From positions 434,001-498,000 of the forward strand of contig NZ_CP043732.1 in assembly GCF_014084045.1 (NCBI RefSeq): a stretch of DNA of 64,000 nt, written 5' to 3'. Shown piece after piece: positions 1 to 11,010 of this stretch. Origin of the DNA: Microbacterium esteraromaticum (lineage in GTDB: Bacteria; Actinomycetota; Actinomycetes; Actinomycetales; Microbacteriaceae). The notes beneath the pieces were generated by a model. The model was not told the origin of the DNA. It saw nothing but the letters and a program-made list of their open reading frames with translations, and did no database searches. The position numbers were made by a program, and so were the translations under genes. Numbering within the stretch: position 1 is the stretch's first letter; each line of letters opens with the position of its first letter.

Positions 1-509
1 ACGATGATGAGGATCACCGCGAGCGGCGCGCACATGCCGACCACGTAGCCGGCGCCGGGCACGAGCGCGAGCTGTGCGCCGAGGCCCTCGCTCCACCAGT
101 AGTGGAACCCGTCGTTGGCCGCGGTGGCATCCGCGATCGTCTGCCGCACACCGGGAAAGGCAAGGGCGACCGCCTGCACGATCCCGACCGGGACGGCGAC
201 GAACAGCGGAGCGACGAAGCACGCGGTCATCAGCCGGAGCAGCACGGTGCCGACCTGCGACAGCGGCTTCCATGCCATCTCGAGCATGCACCAGCCCGCG
301 TACACGGCGGGAGCCGCGATCGACAGCGTGCCCCACGGGCGGTCGCCAGCGGCATCCGCCAGCGTGTCGAACACGCCCCACACGCCGCCGGCGACCGCGA
401 CGAGCAGCACGACGAGGTTCGCGCCGCGCCGCATCGCCCGCAGATCGGCGCGGAGAGGGTGCGGATCGTCGATCGGATCCTTCTCGGTCGAGTCGCTGCT
501 CACGCTCAT
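1..509 (-). CDS. Hypothetical integral membrane protein, C-terminus cut by window edge
   Basis: Reading the minus strand from the ATG at 509 gives an open frame that continues past position 1, so only about 169 N-terminal residues are visible. A G-rich ribosome binding site (AGGGGGG) lies about five bases upstream. A charged N-terminus of about 30 residues is followed by roughly four hydrophobic segments (near residues 32-48, 58-72, 80-110 and 140-168), as in a polytopic membrane protein. I do not recognise the family. A second ATG at 513 is in another frame and gives no hydrophobic pattern. It lies downstream of ramB on the same strand (56-bp gap) and could be co-transcribed with it. Confidence 0.6.
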   Translation of the reverse strand, partial: MSVSSDSTEKDPIDDPHPLRADLRAMRRGANLVVLLVAVAGGVWGVFDTLADAAGDRPWGTLSIAAPAVYAGWCMLEMAWKPLSQVGTVLLRLMTACFVAPLFVAVPVGIVQAVALAFPGVRQTIADATAANDGFHYWWSEGLGAQLALVPGAGYVVGMCAPLAVILII

Positions 510-564
510 GCATCCCCCCTGACGTGCCGCCGTCAGACTATCGGGGCGCCTGCGCGTCTCCGGC

Positions 565-2013
565 TCAGCGCGGCGCGTGCGCCTCGAGGAACTCGTACAC
601 GTCGGTCGTGTCGACGCCGGGGAACGATCCGGTCGGCAGGGTGGCGAGCAGGGTGCGAGGGGTGCGCACGTTCGGCCACGACTGATCGCGCCACCGCTGC
701 TCGAGCTCGGCAGGGGCGCGGCGGCAGCACGTCTCGACCGAGTGCTTCGAGACGGCGCGGTTCGGGGTGTCGCGCCCGACGAACCACTTCGTGTCATCGA
801 ATCGCACCCCGACGCTCACCGAGTGCAGCCCTTCGCTCGACGGCTCGACGCGCGCGGTGCACCAGTAGGTGCCGTTGCCGGTGTCGGTGTACTGGTAGTA
901 CGGGTTGAAGCGGTCGTCGACGTCGAACACCTCACGGCTCGTCCAGCGGCGGCAGCACATCTGCCCCTCGATCGACCCGAGCCGGTCGGTGGGGAAGTTC
1001 ACGTCGTCGTTCTCGTACGCCTTCGTGATGGTGCCCGACTCATGAACCTTGAGGAAATGCACCGGGATGCCCAGGTGCCGAGTCGCCAGATTCGTGAAGC
1101 GGTGAGCGGCGGTCTCATACGAGACGGAGTACGCGTCGCGGAGGTCTTCGATCGAGATCGCACGGCGCTGCTTGGCATCCTGCAGCACCGGCACGACATG
1201 CGATTCGGGCACGAGCAGAGCGCCGGTGAGGTAGTTCGTCTCGACCCGCTGGCGCAGGAACTCGGCGTAGCTGCGCGGTTCGGAGTGGCCGAGGATGCGG
1301 CTCGACAGCGCCTGCAGGACGGCGGTGCGCGCATCGCCCTTGGCGGGGATGCTGCTCGACAGGTAGAGCCGGCCGTGCGCGAGGTCTGCGACGCTGCGGG
1401 TCGACTGCGGCAGGTCCGGCGCGTAGTGCAGCGTGAAGCCGAGATGGGCCGCGATCTCAGACGCGGTGCGCTGGGTGAGCGGCCCGCCAGGGTGGCCGAC
1501 CGCATCGAGGATCTCGCGGGCCTGCGCCTCGAGGTCGGCGAAGTAGTTGTCCTGCGTGCGCATCAGATGGCGCAGCTCGAGGTTGGCGCGACGCGCCTCC
1601 TCCGGCGTCGCGGCGCGCTCGTCGCGCAGCCGCTCGATCTCGCCGTGCAGGGCGAGCATCGCGTCGATGGCGTCGTCTGAGAGCGACTTGCCGATGCGGA
1701 ACGACGGGATGCCCAGGGCGCGGAACGTCTGGCCCTTCATCGCGCGCTCGAGCGCGATCTCCTTCGTGGCGCGCTCGTCGAGCGGCTCGCCCTCGAGCAG
1801 GCCGTCGAGGGTGGTGCCGAGCACCTTCGCGATCGTCTGCAGCAGGGTGAGCTTGGGCTCTCGTTTGCCGGTCTCGAACATCGACACCTGGCTGGGCGCC
1901 CGGTCTATGCGAGCAGCCAGCTCTTCGAGCGTCATGCCCTGCGCGGTGCGCAGCTGGCGGATGCGCCGGCCGATGGTCAGCGCGTCGGAATCGGATTCCT
2001 CGAGCAGGGTCAT
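565..2013 (-). CDS. ramB: RamB-type XRE/IrrE transcriptional regulator of acetate metabolism
   Basis: This is a 482-residue regulator with an N-terminal helix-turn-helix of the XRE type (about residues 10-70), a central ImmA/IrrE-like region (about 190-310) in which the usual HEXXH zinc site is not evident, and a cysteine-containing C-terminal region (CCRR occurs twice) as in the short-chain fatty-acyl regulator family (DUF2083). In Corynebacterium glutamicum, RamB represses glyoxylate-cycle and acetate-activation genes; the same role is inferred because this gene is divergent from aceB. The ATG at 2013 is used; no good Shine-Dalgarno is visible ahead of it, so the start is less certain than the identity. 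Confidence 0.88.
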   Translation of the reverse strand: MTLLEESDSDALTIGRRIRQLRTAQGMTLEELAARIDRAPSQVSMFETGKREPKLTLLQTIAKVLGTTLDGLLEGEPLDERATKEIALERAMKGQTFRALGIPSFRIGKSLSDDAIDAMLALHGEIERLRDERAATPEEARRANLELRHLMRTQDNYFADLEAQAREILDAVGHPGGPLTQRTASEIAAHLGFTLHYAPDLPQSTRSVADLAHGRLYLSSSIPAKGDARTAVLQALSSRILGHSEPRSYAEFLRQRVETNYLTGALLVPESHVVPVLQDAKQRRAISIEDLRDAYSVSYETAAHRFTNLATRHLGIPVHFLKVHESGTITKAYENDDVNFPTDRLGSIEGQMCCRRWTSREVFDVDDRFNPYYQYTDTGNGTYWCTARVEPSSEGLHSVSVGVRFDDTKWFVGRDTPNRAVSKHSVETCCRRAPAELEQRWRDQSWPNVRTPRTLLATLPTGSFPGVDTTDVYEFLEAHAPR

Positions 2014-2156
2014 GCGGTGCAGTCTGTCACAGAAACAGAAATTCGATCAAACTTCTCTCCACATTTGGTCGGGCGAGGTGGGTTTCTTCACCCACAGTGG
2101 ATCTCAACCCACCCGGCCACCGAGGCCGACCGGACATCTCACGGAGGAGACAGATC
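2014..2156. promoter_or_regulatory. Divergent ramB/aceB control region
   Basis: This 143-bp region separates the two divergent starts. It contains a perfect inverted repeat GTGGGT-N6-ACCCAC at 2078-2095, another ACCCACC half-site near 2109, and CAAACTT at 2048-2054. The reverse complement of that last element, AAGTTTG, resembles the core of the RamB box known from corynebacteria. A strong ribosome binding site (GGAGGAG) precedes aceB. Binding by RamB or a second regulator is inferred. Confidence 0.5.
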
Positions 2157-3815
<1,659 letters not shown>

Positions 3816-3859
3816 CCGACTCCCCCACCCGACCATCCCCGACCGACGAAGGACACGCC

Positions 3860-5455
3860 ATGACCCGTTACCAGGACGACATCGCCGCCATCCAGCAGCT
3901 CAAGGACGCACAGGGCGCCGGCTGGAGCGCGATCGACCCCGAGTCGGCAGCGCGCATGCGCGCGCAGAACCGATTCCGCACCGGCCTCGAGATCGCGCAG
4001 TACACCGCCGACATCATGCGACGCGACATGCAGGAGTATGACGCCGACTCGTCGGTCTACACCCAGTCGCTCGGCGTCTGGCACGGCTTCATCGGCCAGC
4101 AGAAGATGATCTCGATCAAGAAGCACCTGAAGTCGACGAACAAGCGCTACCTGTACCTCTCGGGCTGGATGGTCGCGGCACTGCGCTCGGAGTTCGGCCC
4201 GCTGCCCGACCAGTCGATGCACGAGAAGACCGCTGTCCCCGCGCTGATCGAGGAGCTCTACACCTTCCTCCGGCAGGCGGATGCCCGTGAGCTCGACCTC
4301 CTGTTCACGCAGCTCGACGAGGCCAGGGCGGCGGGGGACGAGACGGCGGTCGAGTTCGTCCAGTCCCAGATCGACGGCTTCGAGACCCACGTCGTGCCGA
4401 TCATCGCCGACATCGACGCCGGCTTCGGAAACCCCGAGGCGACGTACCTCCTGGCCAAGAAGATGATCGAGGCCGGCGCGTGCGCCATCCAGATCGAGAA
4501 CCAGGTGTCTGACGAGAAGCAGTGCGGCCACCAGGACGGCAAGGTCACCGTGCCGCACGAGGACTTCCTCGCGAAGATCAACGCGGTGCGCTACGCCTTC
4601 CTCGAGCTCGGCATCGACAACGGCATCATCGTCGCGCGCACCGACTCGCTCGGCGCCGGCCTCACGCAGAAGATCGCCGTCTCGCACCAGCCCGGCGATC
4701 TGGGCGACCAGTACAACTCGTTCCTCGACGTCGAGGAGATCGCCGCAGACGACCTCGGCGACGGCGATGTGGTGATCAAGCGCGACGGAAGGCTGCTGCG
4801 CCCGAAGCGCCTGGCGAGCAACCTGTACCAGTTCCGCACCGGCACCGGCGTCGACCGCGTCGTTCTCGACTGCATCACCTCGCTGCAGCATGGTGCCGAC
4901 CTGCTCTGGATCGAGACCGAGAAGCCGCACGTCGAGCAGATCGCCGGCATGGTCGACCGCATCCGCGAGGTCATCCCCGACGCGAAGCTGGTCTACAACA
5001 ACAGCCCCTCGTTCAACTGGACGCTGAACTTCAGGCAGCAGGCGTACGACGCGATGCTCGAGCGCGGTGACGACGTGTCGGCATACGAGCGCGACAGGCT
5101 CATGAGCGTGGACTACGACGGCACAGAACTCGCCGAACTGGCCGACGAGAAGATCCGCACCTTCCAGCGCGACGGCTCCGCCCGCGCGGGCATCTTCCAC
5201 CACCTCATCACCCTGCCGACGTACCACACGGCAGCGCTGTCGACCGATGACCTGGCGAAGGGCTATTTCGGCGACGAGGGCATGCTGGCGTACGTCAGGG
5301 GCGTGCAGCGTCGCGAGATCCGCGGCGGCATCGCCACCGTCAAGCACCAGAACATGGCCGGCTCCGACCTGGGCGACAACCACAAGGAGTACTTCGCAGG
5401 CGAAGCGGCTCTCAAGGCCGGCGGCCAGCACAACACGATGAACCAGTTCAGCTGA
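3860..5455 (+). CDS. aceA: Isocitrate lyase, long 531-residue form
   Basis: The product cleaves isocitrate to glyoxylate and succinate, supplying the glyoxylate used by AceB. The catalytic cysteine (about C222) sits in KQCGH instead of the KKCGH of the 430-residue E. coli/Corynebacterium form, and the total length of 531 residues fits the long subgroup typified by the Pseudomonas enzyme. Metal and substrate regions such as DIDAGFGNPEATYLLAKKMI and VARTDS are intact. The start follows GAAGGA closely. A strong hairpin follows 15 bp after the stop. Confidence 0.96.
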   Translation: MTRYQDDIAAIQQLKDAQGAGWSAIDPESAARMRAQNRFRTGLEIAQYTADIMRRDMQEYDADSSVYTQSLGVWHGFIGQQKMISIKKHLKSTNKRYLYLSGWMVAALRSEFGPLPDQSMHEKTAVPALIEELYTFLRQADARELDLLFTQLDEARAAGDETAVEFVQSQIDGFETHVVPIIADIDAGFGNPEATYLLAKKMIEAGACAIQIENQVSDEKQCGHQDGKVTVPHEDFLAKINAVRYAFLELGIDNGIIVARTDSLGAGLTQKIAVSHQPGDLGDQYNSFLDVEEIAADDLGDGDVVIKRDGRLLRPKRLASNLYQFRTGTGVDRVVLDCITSLQHGADLLWIETEKPHVEQIAGMVDRIREVIPDAKLVYNNSPSFNWTLNFRQQAYDAMLERGDDVSAYERDRLMSVDYDGTELAELADEKIRTFQRDGSARAGIFHHLITLPTYHTAALSTDDLAKGYFGDEGMLAYVRGVQRREIRGGIATVKHQNMAGSDLGDNHKEYFAGEAALKAGGQHNTMNQFS

Positions 5456-5470
5456 TCCGACGCTCAGCCG

Positions 5471-5512
5471 GCGGGAGGGGTCGGGTGCCGCCGGGCATCC
5501 GGCCCCTCCCGC
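5471..5512. terminator. Hairpin after aceBA
   Basis: An inverted repeat with GCGGGAGGGG pairing to CCCCTCCCGC closes over an inner GC-rich loop. There is no U-tract, which is common for actinobacterial terminators. It separates aceA from rraA. Confidence 0.6.
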
Positions 5513-5556
5513 GTCGCCATGCGACCGATCATCCCGAGAACTGATAGGAGTGAGTC

Positions 5557-6021
5557 ATGACATCCACCGCTGACCTCTACGACGTGCACGGCGACGACCT
5601 GCAGTCCCTGCCGCTGCAGCTTCGCTCGTTCGGCGGCCGGGCCTCGTTCGAGGGGCCGATCCGCACGGTGCGCTGCTTTCAGGACAACGCGCTGCTGAAG
5701 TCGCTGCTCTCCTCCCCCGGCGACGGCGCGGTGCTGGTCGTCGACGGCGACGGCTCGTACGGCACCGCGCTCATGGGCGACATGATCGCCCAGCTCGCCG
5801 TCGACAACGGGTGGGCCGGCGTCGTCATCCACGGCTGCGTGCGCGACAGCGTCGCGATCGGCACCATGCCGCTGGGCGTGAAGGCGCTGGGCACCAACCC
5901 GCGCAAGAGCGGCAAGCAGGGCACCGGAGAGGCCGACGTGACGGTCGAGTTCGGTGGAGTGACCTTCCGTCCAGGGGCGCGCCTGTACGCCGACGACGAC
6001 GGAGTGCTCGTCGAGCGCTGA
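5557..6021 (+). CDS. rraA: RraA family protein (RNase E regulator-like / oxaloacetate decarboxylase-like)
   Basis: The 154-residue product has the compact RraA fold signature: [18 protein letters not shown], then [11 protein letters not shown] and a C-terminal [13 protein letters not shown]. In E. coli RraA binds and inhibits RNase E; related proteins are metal-dependent HMG/CHA aldolases that also decarboxylate oxaloacetate. The R-D pair in the GCVRDS motif, associated with aldolase-type activity, is present. Placement directly after the glyoxylate-shunt genes would fit either an RNA-turnover or a C4-acid role. The ATG follows GATAGGAGTGAGTC. Confidence 0.85.
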   Translation: MTSTADLYDVHGDDLQSLPLQLRSFGGRASFEGPIRTVRCFQDNALLKSLLSSPGDGAVLVVDGDGSYGTALMGDMIAQLAVDNGWAGVVIHGCVRDSVAIGTMPLGVKALGTNPRKSGKQGTGEADVTVEFGGVTFRPGARLYADDDGVLVER

Positions 6022-6059
6022 CCTCGCCCGCGCTCAGCGGGTCGCAGGGGCGACTCGGG

Positions 6060-6581
6060 TCACAGGAACGACGCGGCGACGGCGTTGCGGTGATAGTCGA
6101 AGACGACGCTGGTGCGCGTGGATGCCACGCTGCTCTGCGCCGACAGATGCTCGAGCACGAACTCGCGCAGCTGCGTCGAGTCGGCGACCGCGACATGCAG
6201 CAGGAAGTCGTCGTCGCCGCCCAGGAAGAACACCTGGATGACCTGAGGCAGCGCGCGCACACGCTTCTCGAACTCGACGATGCTCTCGCGACGGGCGCTG
6301 GGCCGCAGGCTCACGCCGATGACCGCCTGGAGCCCGGCACCCAGCATCCGCTCGTCCACACTCGCGTGGAATCCGGTGATCACCCCTCGGTCGACCAGTG
6401 AGCGCAGACGCGCATGCGCCGTCGAGGGAGCGACGCCCAGGCGCGCGGCGAGCTCGGCGTTCGTCATGCGGCCGTCGGCCATCAGCAGGCGCACGAGCGT
6501 GGTGTCCAGCGCATCCAGCGGCGCGGACTGGATGCTGTTCGGCGCGGAGGCCCCCGAGACCGGACTCATGCGAACGATCAT
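6060..6581 (-). CDS. Lrp/AsnC-family regulator (AldR-like)
   Basis: The product is about 170 residues, with an N-terminal winged helix-turn-helix (LDTTLVRLLMADGRMTNAEL and following recognition helix) and a C-terminal RAM ligand-binding/oligomerisation domain. It is divergent from ald with a 139-bp intergenic region, as in mycobacteria where the Lrp-type AldR controls alanine dehydrogenase in response to amino acids. Control of ald is therefore inferred. The first ATG (6581) has a poor ribosome binding site; an in-frame ATG at 6569 is an alternative. Confidence 0.85.
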   Translation of the reverse strand: MIVRMSPVSGASAPNSIQSAPLDALDTTLVRLLMADGRMTNAELAARLGVAPSTAHARLRSLVDRGVITGFHASVDERMLGAGLQAVIGVSLRPSARRESIVEFEKRVRALPQVIQVFFLGGDDDFLLHVAVADSTQLREFVLEHLSAQSSVASTRTSVVFDYHRNAVAASFL

Positions 6582-6720
6582 TCCAGATCGGCACCCAGAA
6601 CCGAATGTTCTTCGAAGTCCTACCTGGAATCCGCTCGTTCCTGCGATCCTTTTCTACGCGCTTCCGGCCGCACCCGCCGAAGAACGCGTGCCCCGTGCCT
6701 GCCCCCGTCTTGGAGGATCG
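6582..6720. promoter_or_regulatory. Divergent lrp/ald control region
   Basis: The region carries a 7-bp inverted repeat ATTCCAG (6580-6586) / CTGGAAT (6624-6630) separated by 37 bp, and a CTTCGAAG palindrome in between. Lrp-type regulators often use spaced imperfect repeats. The ribosome binding site TTGGAGGA precedes ald. The assignment as AldR-like sites is inferred. Confidence 0.4.
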
Positions 6721-7812
6721 ATGAAGATCGGCGTCCCGACCGAAGTCAAGAACAACGAGAACCGGGTCGCTCTGACCCCCGCCGGCGCCGACCGCCTCGT
6801 GCACGAGGGCCACCGCGTGCTCGTGCAGTCCGGAGCCGGTCTCGGCTCGCGCATCAGCGACGACGACTACCGCGCCGCGGGAGCCGAGATCGTGACATCC
6901 GCCGACGAGGCCTGGGGCGAAGCCGACCTGCTGCTGAAGGTCAAGGAGCCGATCGACCAGGAGTACGGCCACCTGCGCTCCGACCTCACCCTCTTCACCT
7001 ACCTGCACCTCGCCGCCGACCGCGCCCTCACCACCGCGCTCGTCGACGCCGGCACCACCGCCGTCGCCTACGAGACGGTGCAGCTGCCCGACCGCACCCT
7101 GCCCCTGCTCGTGCCGATGAGCGAGATCGCCGGCCGCCTCTCGGTGACCGTCGGGTCGTACTCGCTGATGCGCTCGAACGGCGGCCGCGGCACGCTGCTC
7201 GGCGGCATCGCAGGCACCCCGCGCGCCAAGACCGTCGTGATCGGCGGCGGCGTCGCCGGCGAGCACGCCGCGGCCAACGCCCTCGGCCTCGGCTCGAAGG
7301 TGACCGTGTTCGACATCTCGCTGCCGCGCCTGCGCGAACTCGAGCACCGCTACGGCGGCGCCCTCGAGACCCGCGCATCCAACCGCTACGACATCGCCGA
7401 GGAGCTGGCGACCGCCGACCTCGTCATCGGCTCGGTGCTGATCCCGGGAGCAGCGGCACCCAAGCTCGTCACCGACGAGATGGTCGCGGGCATGAAGCCA
7501 GGTGCGGTGCTCGTCGACATTGCGATCGACCAGGGCGGATGCTTCGAGGGCTCGCGCCCGACCACTCACGACGACCCGACCTTCGCCGTGCACGACTCGA
7601 TCTACTACTGCGTCGCGAACATGCCGGGGGCTGTGCCCGAGACGGCCACGCGCGCGCTCACCAACGCCACCCTCCCCTACGTGTCGGCGATCGCCGGCAA
7701 GGGCTGGGATGCCGCAGCTGCCGACGACGCCGCGCTGGCGAAGGGCCTGAACGTGCAGGGCGGACGCATCACGCTTCCCGCGGTCGCCGAGGCTCACGGG
7801 CTGGCCGGCTGA
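6721..7812 (+). CDS. ald: Alanine dehydrogenase
   Basis: The 363-residue product catalyses NAD-dependent interconversion of L-alanine with pyruvate and ammonium. The N-terminus [20 protein letters not shown] is the family signature, and the Rossmann motif [13 protein letters not shown] lies near residue 172. The length matches the family (about 370). The ATG at 6721 is preceded by GGAGGA at good spacing; upstream in-frame codons are not used. The divergent Lrp-type gene is the likely regulator. Confidence 0.96.
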   Translation: MKIGVPTEVKNNENRVALTPAGADRLVHEGHRVLVQSGAGLGSRISDDDYRAAGAEIVTSADEAWGEADLLLKVKEPIDQEYGHLRSDLTLFTYLHLAADRALTTALVDAGTTAVAYETVQLPDRTLPLLVPMSEIAGRLSVTVGSYSLMRSNGGRGTLLGGIAGTPRAKTVVIGGGVAGEHAAANALGLGSKVTVFDISLPRLRELEHRYGGALETRASNRYDIAEELATADLVIGSVLIPGAAAPKLVTDEMVAGMKPGAVLVDIAIDQGGCFEGSRPTTHDDPTFAVHDSIYYCVANMPGAVPETATRALTNATLPYVSAIAGKGWDAAAADDAALAKGLNVQGGRITLPAVAEAHGLAG

Positions 7813-7861
7813 CGGCATCCGCTCGACGGATGATCGTGCGTCCCGGCGATAGCCTGGGCGC

Positions 7862-9076
7862 ATGATCATCCGCAACGTCCGCCCATGGGGCGGAGCCGCC
7901 AGTGACGTCGAGGTCGCGGAGGCTCGCATCAGCCGGATCCGCCCGCACGACGCCGCTGCCGCGCTCGCGCCCGGAGACGTCGACGGGCGCGGAAGGCTGC
8001 TGCTGCCCTCGTTCAGCGACGTGCACGTGCACCTGGACTCGAGCCGGATCGGCCTGCCCTTCCGCCCGCACACCGGCGCCCCCGGCGTGTGGGGCATGAT
8101 GATGAACGACCGCCGCAACTGGCGCGACACCGACGTGCCGCACGCCGAGATCGTCGCGAACACGCTCGAGAAGATGATCGTGCACGGCACGACGCGAGTG
8201 CGCAGCTATGCGCAGGTCGACGTCGACTGCCGGCTCGAGAAGTTCGAGTCCGTCCTGGCCGCGAAGGAGCGCTTCGCCGACCGGGTCGACCTGCAGATCA
8301 TGACCTTCCCCCAGGCCGGCATCCTGCGCGAGGAGGGCACGGTCGAGTATCTCGAGGAGTCGCTGCGGCTCGGCGCCGACGTGATGGGCGGCATCGACCC
8401 GTGCCAGCTCGACCGCGACCCGGTGAAGCACCTCGACATCGTGTTCGCGCTGGCCGAGAAGTACCAGGTCGAGGTCGACATCCACCTGCATGAGCCGGCG
8501 GCGCTGGGTGTGTTCAGCACCGAGCTGGTGATCGAGCGCACCCGGGCGCTCGGCATGCAGGGCAAGGTCACCATGTCGCATGCGTACGATCTCGGCGGCG
8601 TCGATGCGGCGACCACCCGTCGCCTGATCGACGAGTTCGCCGAGCTCGATATCGCCATGGCATCCGTCGCGCCCGCTGCACCCCACCAGCTGCCGCTCGC
8701 CGACCTCGTCGCGGCAGGGGTGCGCTTCGGACTCGGAGAAGACGGCCAGCGCGACTACTGGAGCCCGTACGGCAACGGCGACATGCTCGACCGCACGTGG
8801 CAGCTCGCGTTCACCAACGGCTACCGACGCGACGAGCTGATCGAGATGAGCCTCGCGGTGGCGACGGTGGGCGGCGCATCGATCATGGACCACGCGGTGC
8901 CGCGCCTGGCCGGCATCGCCGATCGGCCCGGCACCGCGATCGGCGACCGCGCCGACCTGCTGATCGTCGACGGCGAGACGCCCACCAGCGCCGTGATGGA
9001 TCGCGGCGGCGACCGCACGGTTCTGCATGACGGCGTCGTCGTCGCGGATGCCCTGCAGCTGACACCCGCGAGCTGA
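7862..9076 (+). CDS. Amidohydrolase, cytosine-deaminase-like
   Basis: The 404-residue TIM-barrel metal hydrolase is similar in layout to the CodA group. The metal ligands are readable: DVHVHLD on strand 1, DIHLHE and MSHAYD in the middle, and [18 protein letters not shown] near the C-terminus, corresponding to the CodA GHDDVFDPW region. The substrate cannot be read from sequence; a heterocyclic amine or cyclic amide is likely. It follows ald by 49 bp on the same strand and may be co-transcribed. Confidence 0.75.
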   Translation: MIIRNVRPWGGAASDVEVAEARISRIRPHDAAAALAPGDVDGRGRLLLPSFSDVHVHLDSSRIGLPFRPHTGAPGVWGMMMNDRRNWRDTDVPHAEIVANTLEKMIVHGTTRVRSYAQVDVDCRLEKFESVLAAKERFADRVDLQIMTFPQAGILREEGTVEYLEESLRLGADVMGGIDPCQLDRDPVKHLDIVFALAEKYQVEVDIHLHEPAALGVFSTELVIERTRALGMQGKVTMSHAYDLGGVDAATTRRLIDEFAELDIAMASVAPAAPHQLPLADLVAAGVRFGLGEDGQRDYWSPYGNGDMLDRTWQLAFTNGYRRDELIEMSLAVATVGGASIMDHAVPRLAGIADRPGTAIGDRADLLIVDGETPTSAVMDRGGDRTVLHDGVVVADALQLTPAS

Positions 9077-9077
9077 C

Positions 9078-9111
9078 CGGCGCCCGGTACGGGTCGGCGC
9101 CCGGTACGGGT
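9078..9111 (+). repeat. 17-bp tandem duplication
   Basis: The unit CGGCGCCCGGTACGGGT occurs twice back to back just after the amidohydrolase stop, followed by a decayed third start (CGACGCCCG). The remaining gap to the aminotransferase shows no gene. Confidence 0.8.
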
Positions 9112-9237
9112 CGACGCCCGTCCCTCTCGCCCGCGTCGCGAGAAGATTCCTGGTTCCTGCGCGGCGCGGAGTTTCCGCGGTTCTCGGGGGTGTCCCGAGC
9201 CGGTTCCTCCCCGCCGGCGGCGAGTACGATCGGAGTC

Positions 9238-10473
9238 GTGACCGAACGCGCTCCTCTCTCCCGCAAACCCTCTGTCTCCAAGAAGCTCAGCGCCATCGCC
9301 GAGTCCGCCACCCTGAAGGTGGACGCCAAGGCCAAGGCACTGAAGGCCGAGGGCAAACCCGTCATCTCGTATGCCGCAGGCGAGCCCGACTTCGCGACTC
9401 CGCAGTTCATCGTCGATGCCGCCGCCGAGGCGCTCGCGAACCCGGCGAACTACCGCTACACGCCCGCCGCAGGCCTTCCCGAGCTGCGTGAGGCGATCGC
9501 CGCGAAGACGCTGCGCGATTCGGGCCTGGAGGTCTCGCCCAGCCAGGTCATCGTCACCAACGGCGGCAAGCAGTCGGTGTACCAGGCCTTCCAGGCCGTG
9601 GTGAACCCCGGCGACGAGGTGCTGCTGCCCGCGCCGTACTGGACCACCTACCCCGAGGCGATCCAGCTGGCCGACGGCGTGCCCGTCGAGGTCTTCGCCG
9701 GTGCCGACCAGGAGTACAAGGTCACCGTCGCGCAGCTGGAGGCAGCCCGCACCGAGCGCACCACCGTGCTCGTGTTCGTCTCGCCCTCGAACCCGACCGG
9801 CTCGGTCTACACGGCCGATGAGACCAGGGCGATCGCCGAATGGGCCCTCGAGCACGGCATCTGGGTGATCAGCGACGAGATCTACCAGAACCTCACGTAC
9901 GAGGGAGTCAAAGCGACCTCGATCGTCGAGGCGCTGCCCGCGATCGCGAACCAGACCATCCTGGTCAACGGCGTCGCGAAGACCTATGCCATGACCGGCT
10001 GGCGCGTCGGCTGGATGGTCGGCCCCGCCGACGCCATCAAGGTCGCCGCGAATCTGCAGTCGCACCTGTCGAGCAACGTCAACAACGTCGCGCAGCGCGG
10101 TGCCATCGCGGCGCTGAACGGCCCGCAGGACGAGGCCGAGCAGATGCGCGAGGCGTTCGACCGTCGTCGCCGCCTGATCGTCGACGAGCTGTCGAAGATC
10201 GACGGGATGGTCGTCCCGACTCCGAAGGGCGCGTTCTACGTGTACCCCGACGTGCAGGGTCTGCTGAACCGCACCTGGACCCGACGCGACGGCAGCACCG
10301 TCACGCCGACTACGTCGCTCGAACTCGCCGACTTCATCCTCGACGAGGCCGAGGTCGCGGTCGTCCCCGGTGAGGCCTTCGGCCCCTCCGGCTACCTGCG
10401 GCTGTCGTACGCGCTGGGAGACGACCAGCTGCTCGAGGGCGTGCAGCGCCTGCAGCGCCTGTTCTCGGCCTGA
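9238..10473 (+). CDS. Pyridoxal-phosphate aspartate-type aminotransferase
   Basis: The 411-residue class I aminotransferase carries [15 protein letters not shown], the NPTGSVY loop, [10 protein letters not shown], and the PLP-lysine context [14 protein letters not shown]. The arginine of the carboxylate-binding region (GYLRLSYAL) is present. It transfers the amino group between aspartate-like donors and 2-oxoglutarate. The GTG at 9238 is chosen because the frame upstream is atypical and the N-terminus [20 protein letters not shown] matches the usual start of this group. Confidence 0.85.
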   Translation: MTERAPLSRKPSVSKKLSAIAESATLKVDAKAKALKAEGKPVISYAAGEPDFATPQFIVDAAAEALANPANYRYTPAAGLPELREAIAAKTLRDSGLEVSPSQVIVTNGGKQSVYQAFQAVVNPGDEVLLPAPYWTTYPEAIQLADGVPVEVFAGADQEYKVTVAQLEAARTERTTVLVFVSPSNPTGSVYTADETRAIAEWALEHGIWVISDEIYQNLTYEGVKATSIVEALPAIANQTILVNGVAKTYAMTGWRVGWMVGPADAIKVAANLQSHLSSNVNNVAQRGAIAALNGPQDEAEQMREAFDRRRRLIVDELSKIDGMVVPTPKGAFYVYPDVQGLLNRTWTRRDGSTVTPTTSLELADFILDEAEVAVVPGEAFGPSGYLRLSYALGDDQLLEGVQRLQRLFSA

Positions 10474-10480
10474 CATTCGC

Positions 10481-10566
10481 TCGCCGACACCCCTACTTAC
10501 CGCCGACACCCCCAGGTATGCACGTGCATACCTGGGGGTGTCGGCACGAGATGGGGGTGTCGGCGA
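10481..10566. repeat. Nested perfect palindrome between convergent genes
   Basis: Positions 10502-10545 form a perfect 44-bp palindrome (22-bp arms meeting at GCAC/GTGC with no spacer). It is enclosed by a second pair of arms, TCGCCGACACCC at 10481-10492 and its complement at 10555-10566, so four copies of the CCGACACCC word are present in alternating orientation. It lies between the convergent aminotransferase and VOC genes and could end transcription from both sides, or be a dispersed REP-like element. Confidence 0.85.
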
Positions 10567-10579
10567 GGGGTGACGGGTG

Positions 10580-10978
10580 TCAGCCTTCGTGCCCGATCAG
10601 CCAGGGCACGCCGAAGCGGTCGACGAGCGTGCCGTCGTGATCGCCCCACGGGCGCTTCTGCAGCGGATCGATGACATGGCCGCCCTCGGCGAGCGCCTCG
10701 AACCACGCCGCGAGCGTCGCGGGATCGGTGGTGCCGAGCAGCGAGAAGAACATGCCGCTCATCTCGACGGTGCTCTCACCTGCGGCGGCATCGGCACCGG
10801 CGAGCTCGACGGGGCCGTCGACGAGCATCCCGTGCGCGATGGCCTCACCCGGCCCGTCGGTGCGGCCCGCCTGCTCATAGGTGAACAGACGCGGCTGGCC
10901 GCCGAAGGTCGCCGCGTAGAACGACAGTGCCTCGGCGGCGGTGCCGGGAAACAGGAGGTACGGGATCAGTCCGCTCAT
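10580..10978 (-). CDS. VOC-family (PhnB/glyoxalase-like) protein
   Basis: The 132-residue single-domain product starts SGLIPYLLFPGTAAEALSFY and ends WGDHDGTLVDRFGVPWLIG, the hallmarks of the PhnB-like branch of the vicinal-oxygen-chelate superfamily (often mis-named 3-demethylubiquinone methyltransferase). The reaction is unknown; such proteins often act on small electrophiles or bind antibiotics. The ATG at 10978 fits the family start. Confidence 0.8.
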   Translation of the reverse strand: MSGLIPYLLFPGTAAEALSFYAATFGGQPRLFTYEQAGRTDGPGEAIAHGMLVDGPVELAGADAAAGESTVEMSGMFFSLLGTTDPATLAAWFEALAEGGHVIDPLQKRPWGDHDGTLVDRFGVPWLIGHEG

Positions 10979-11010
10979 CCTGCGAGTGTATGCCGCCCGC
11001 CGCGATCGTC

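Noticed and set aside
6034-8190. 718-residue minus-strand frame opposite ald and the amidohydrolase
   Set aside because: Antisense shadow of ald; low-complexity Gly/Arg/Val composition, while ald is clear.
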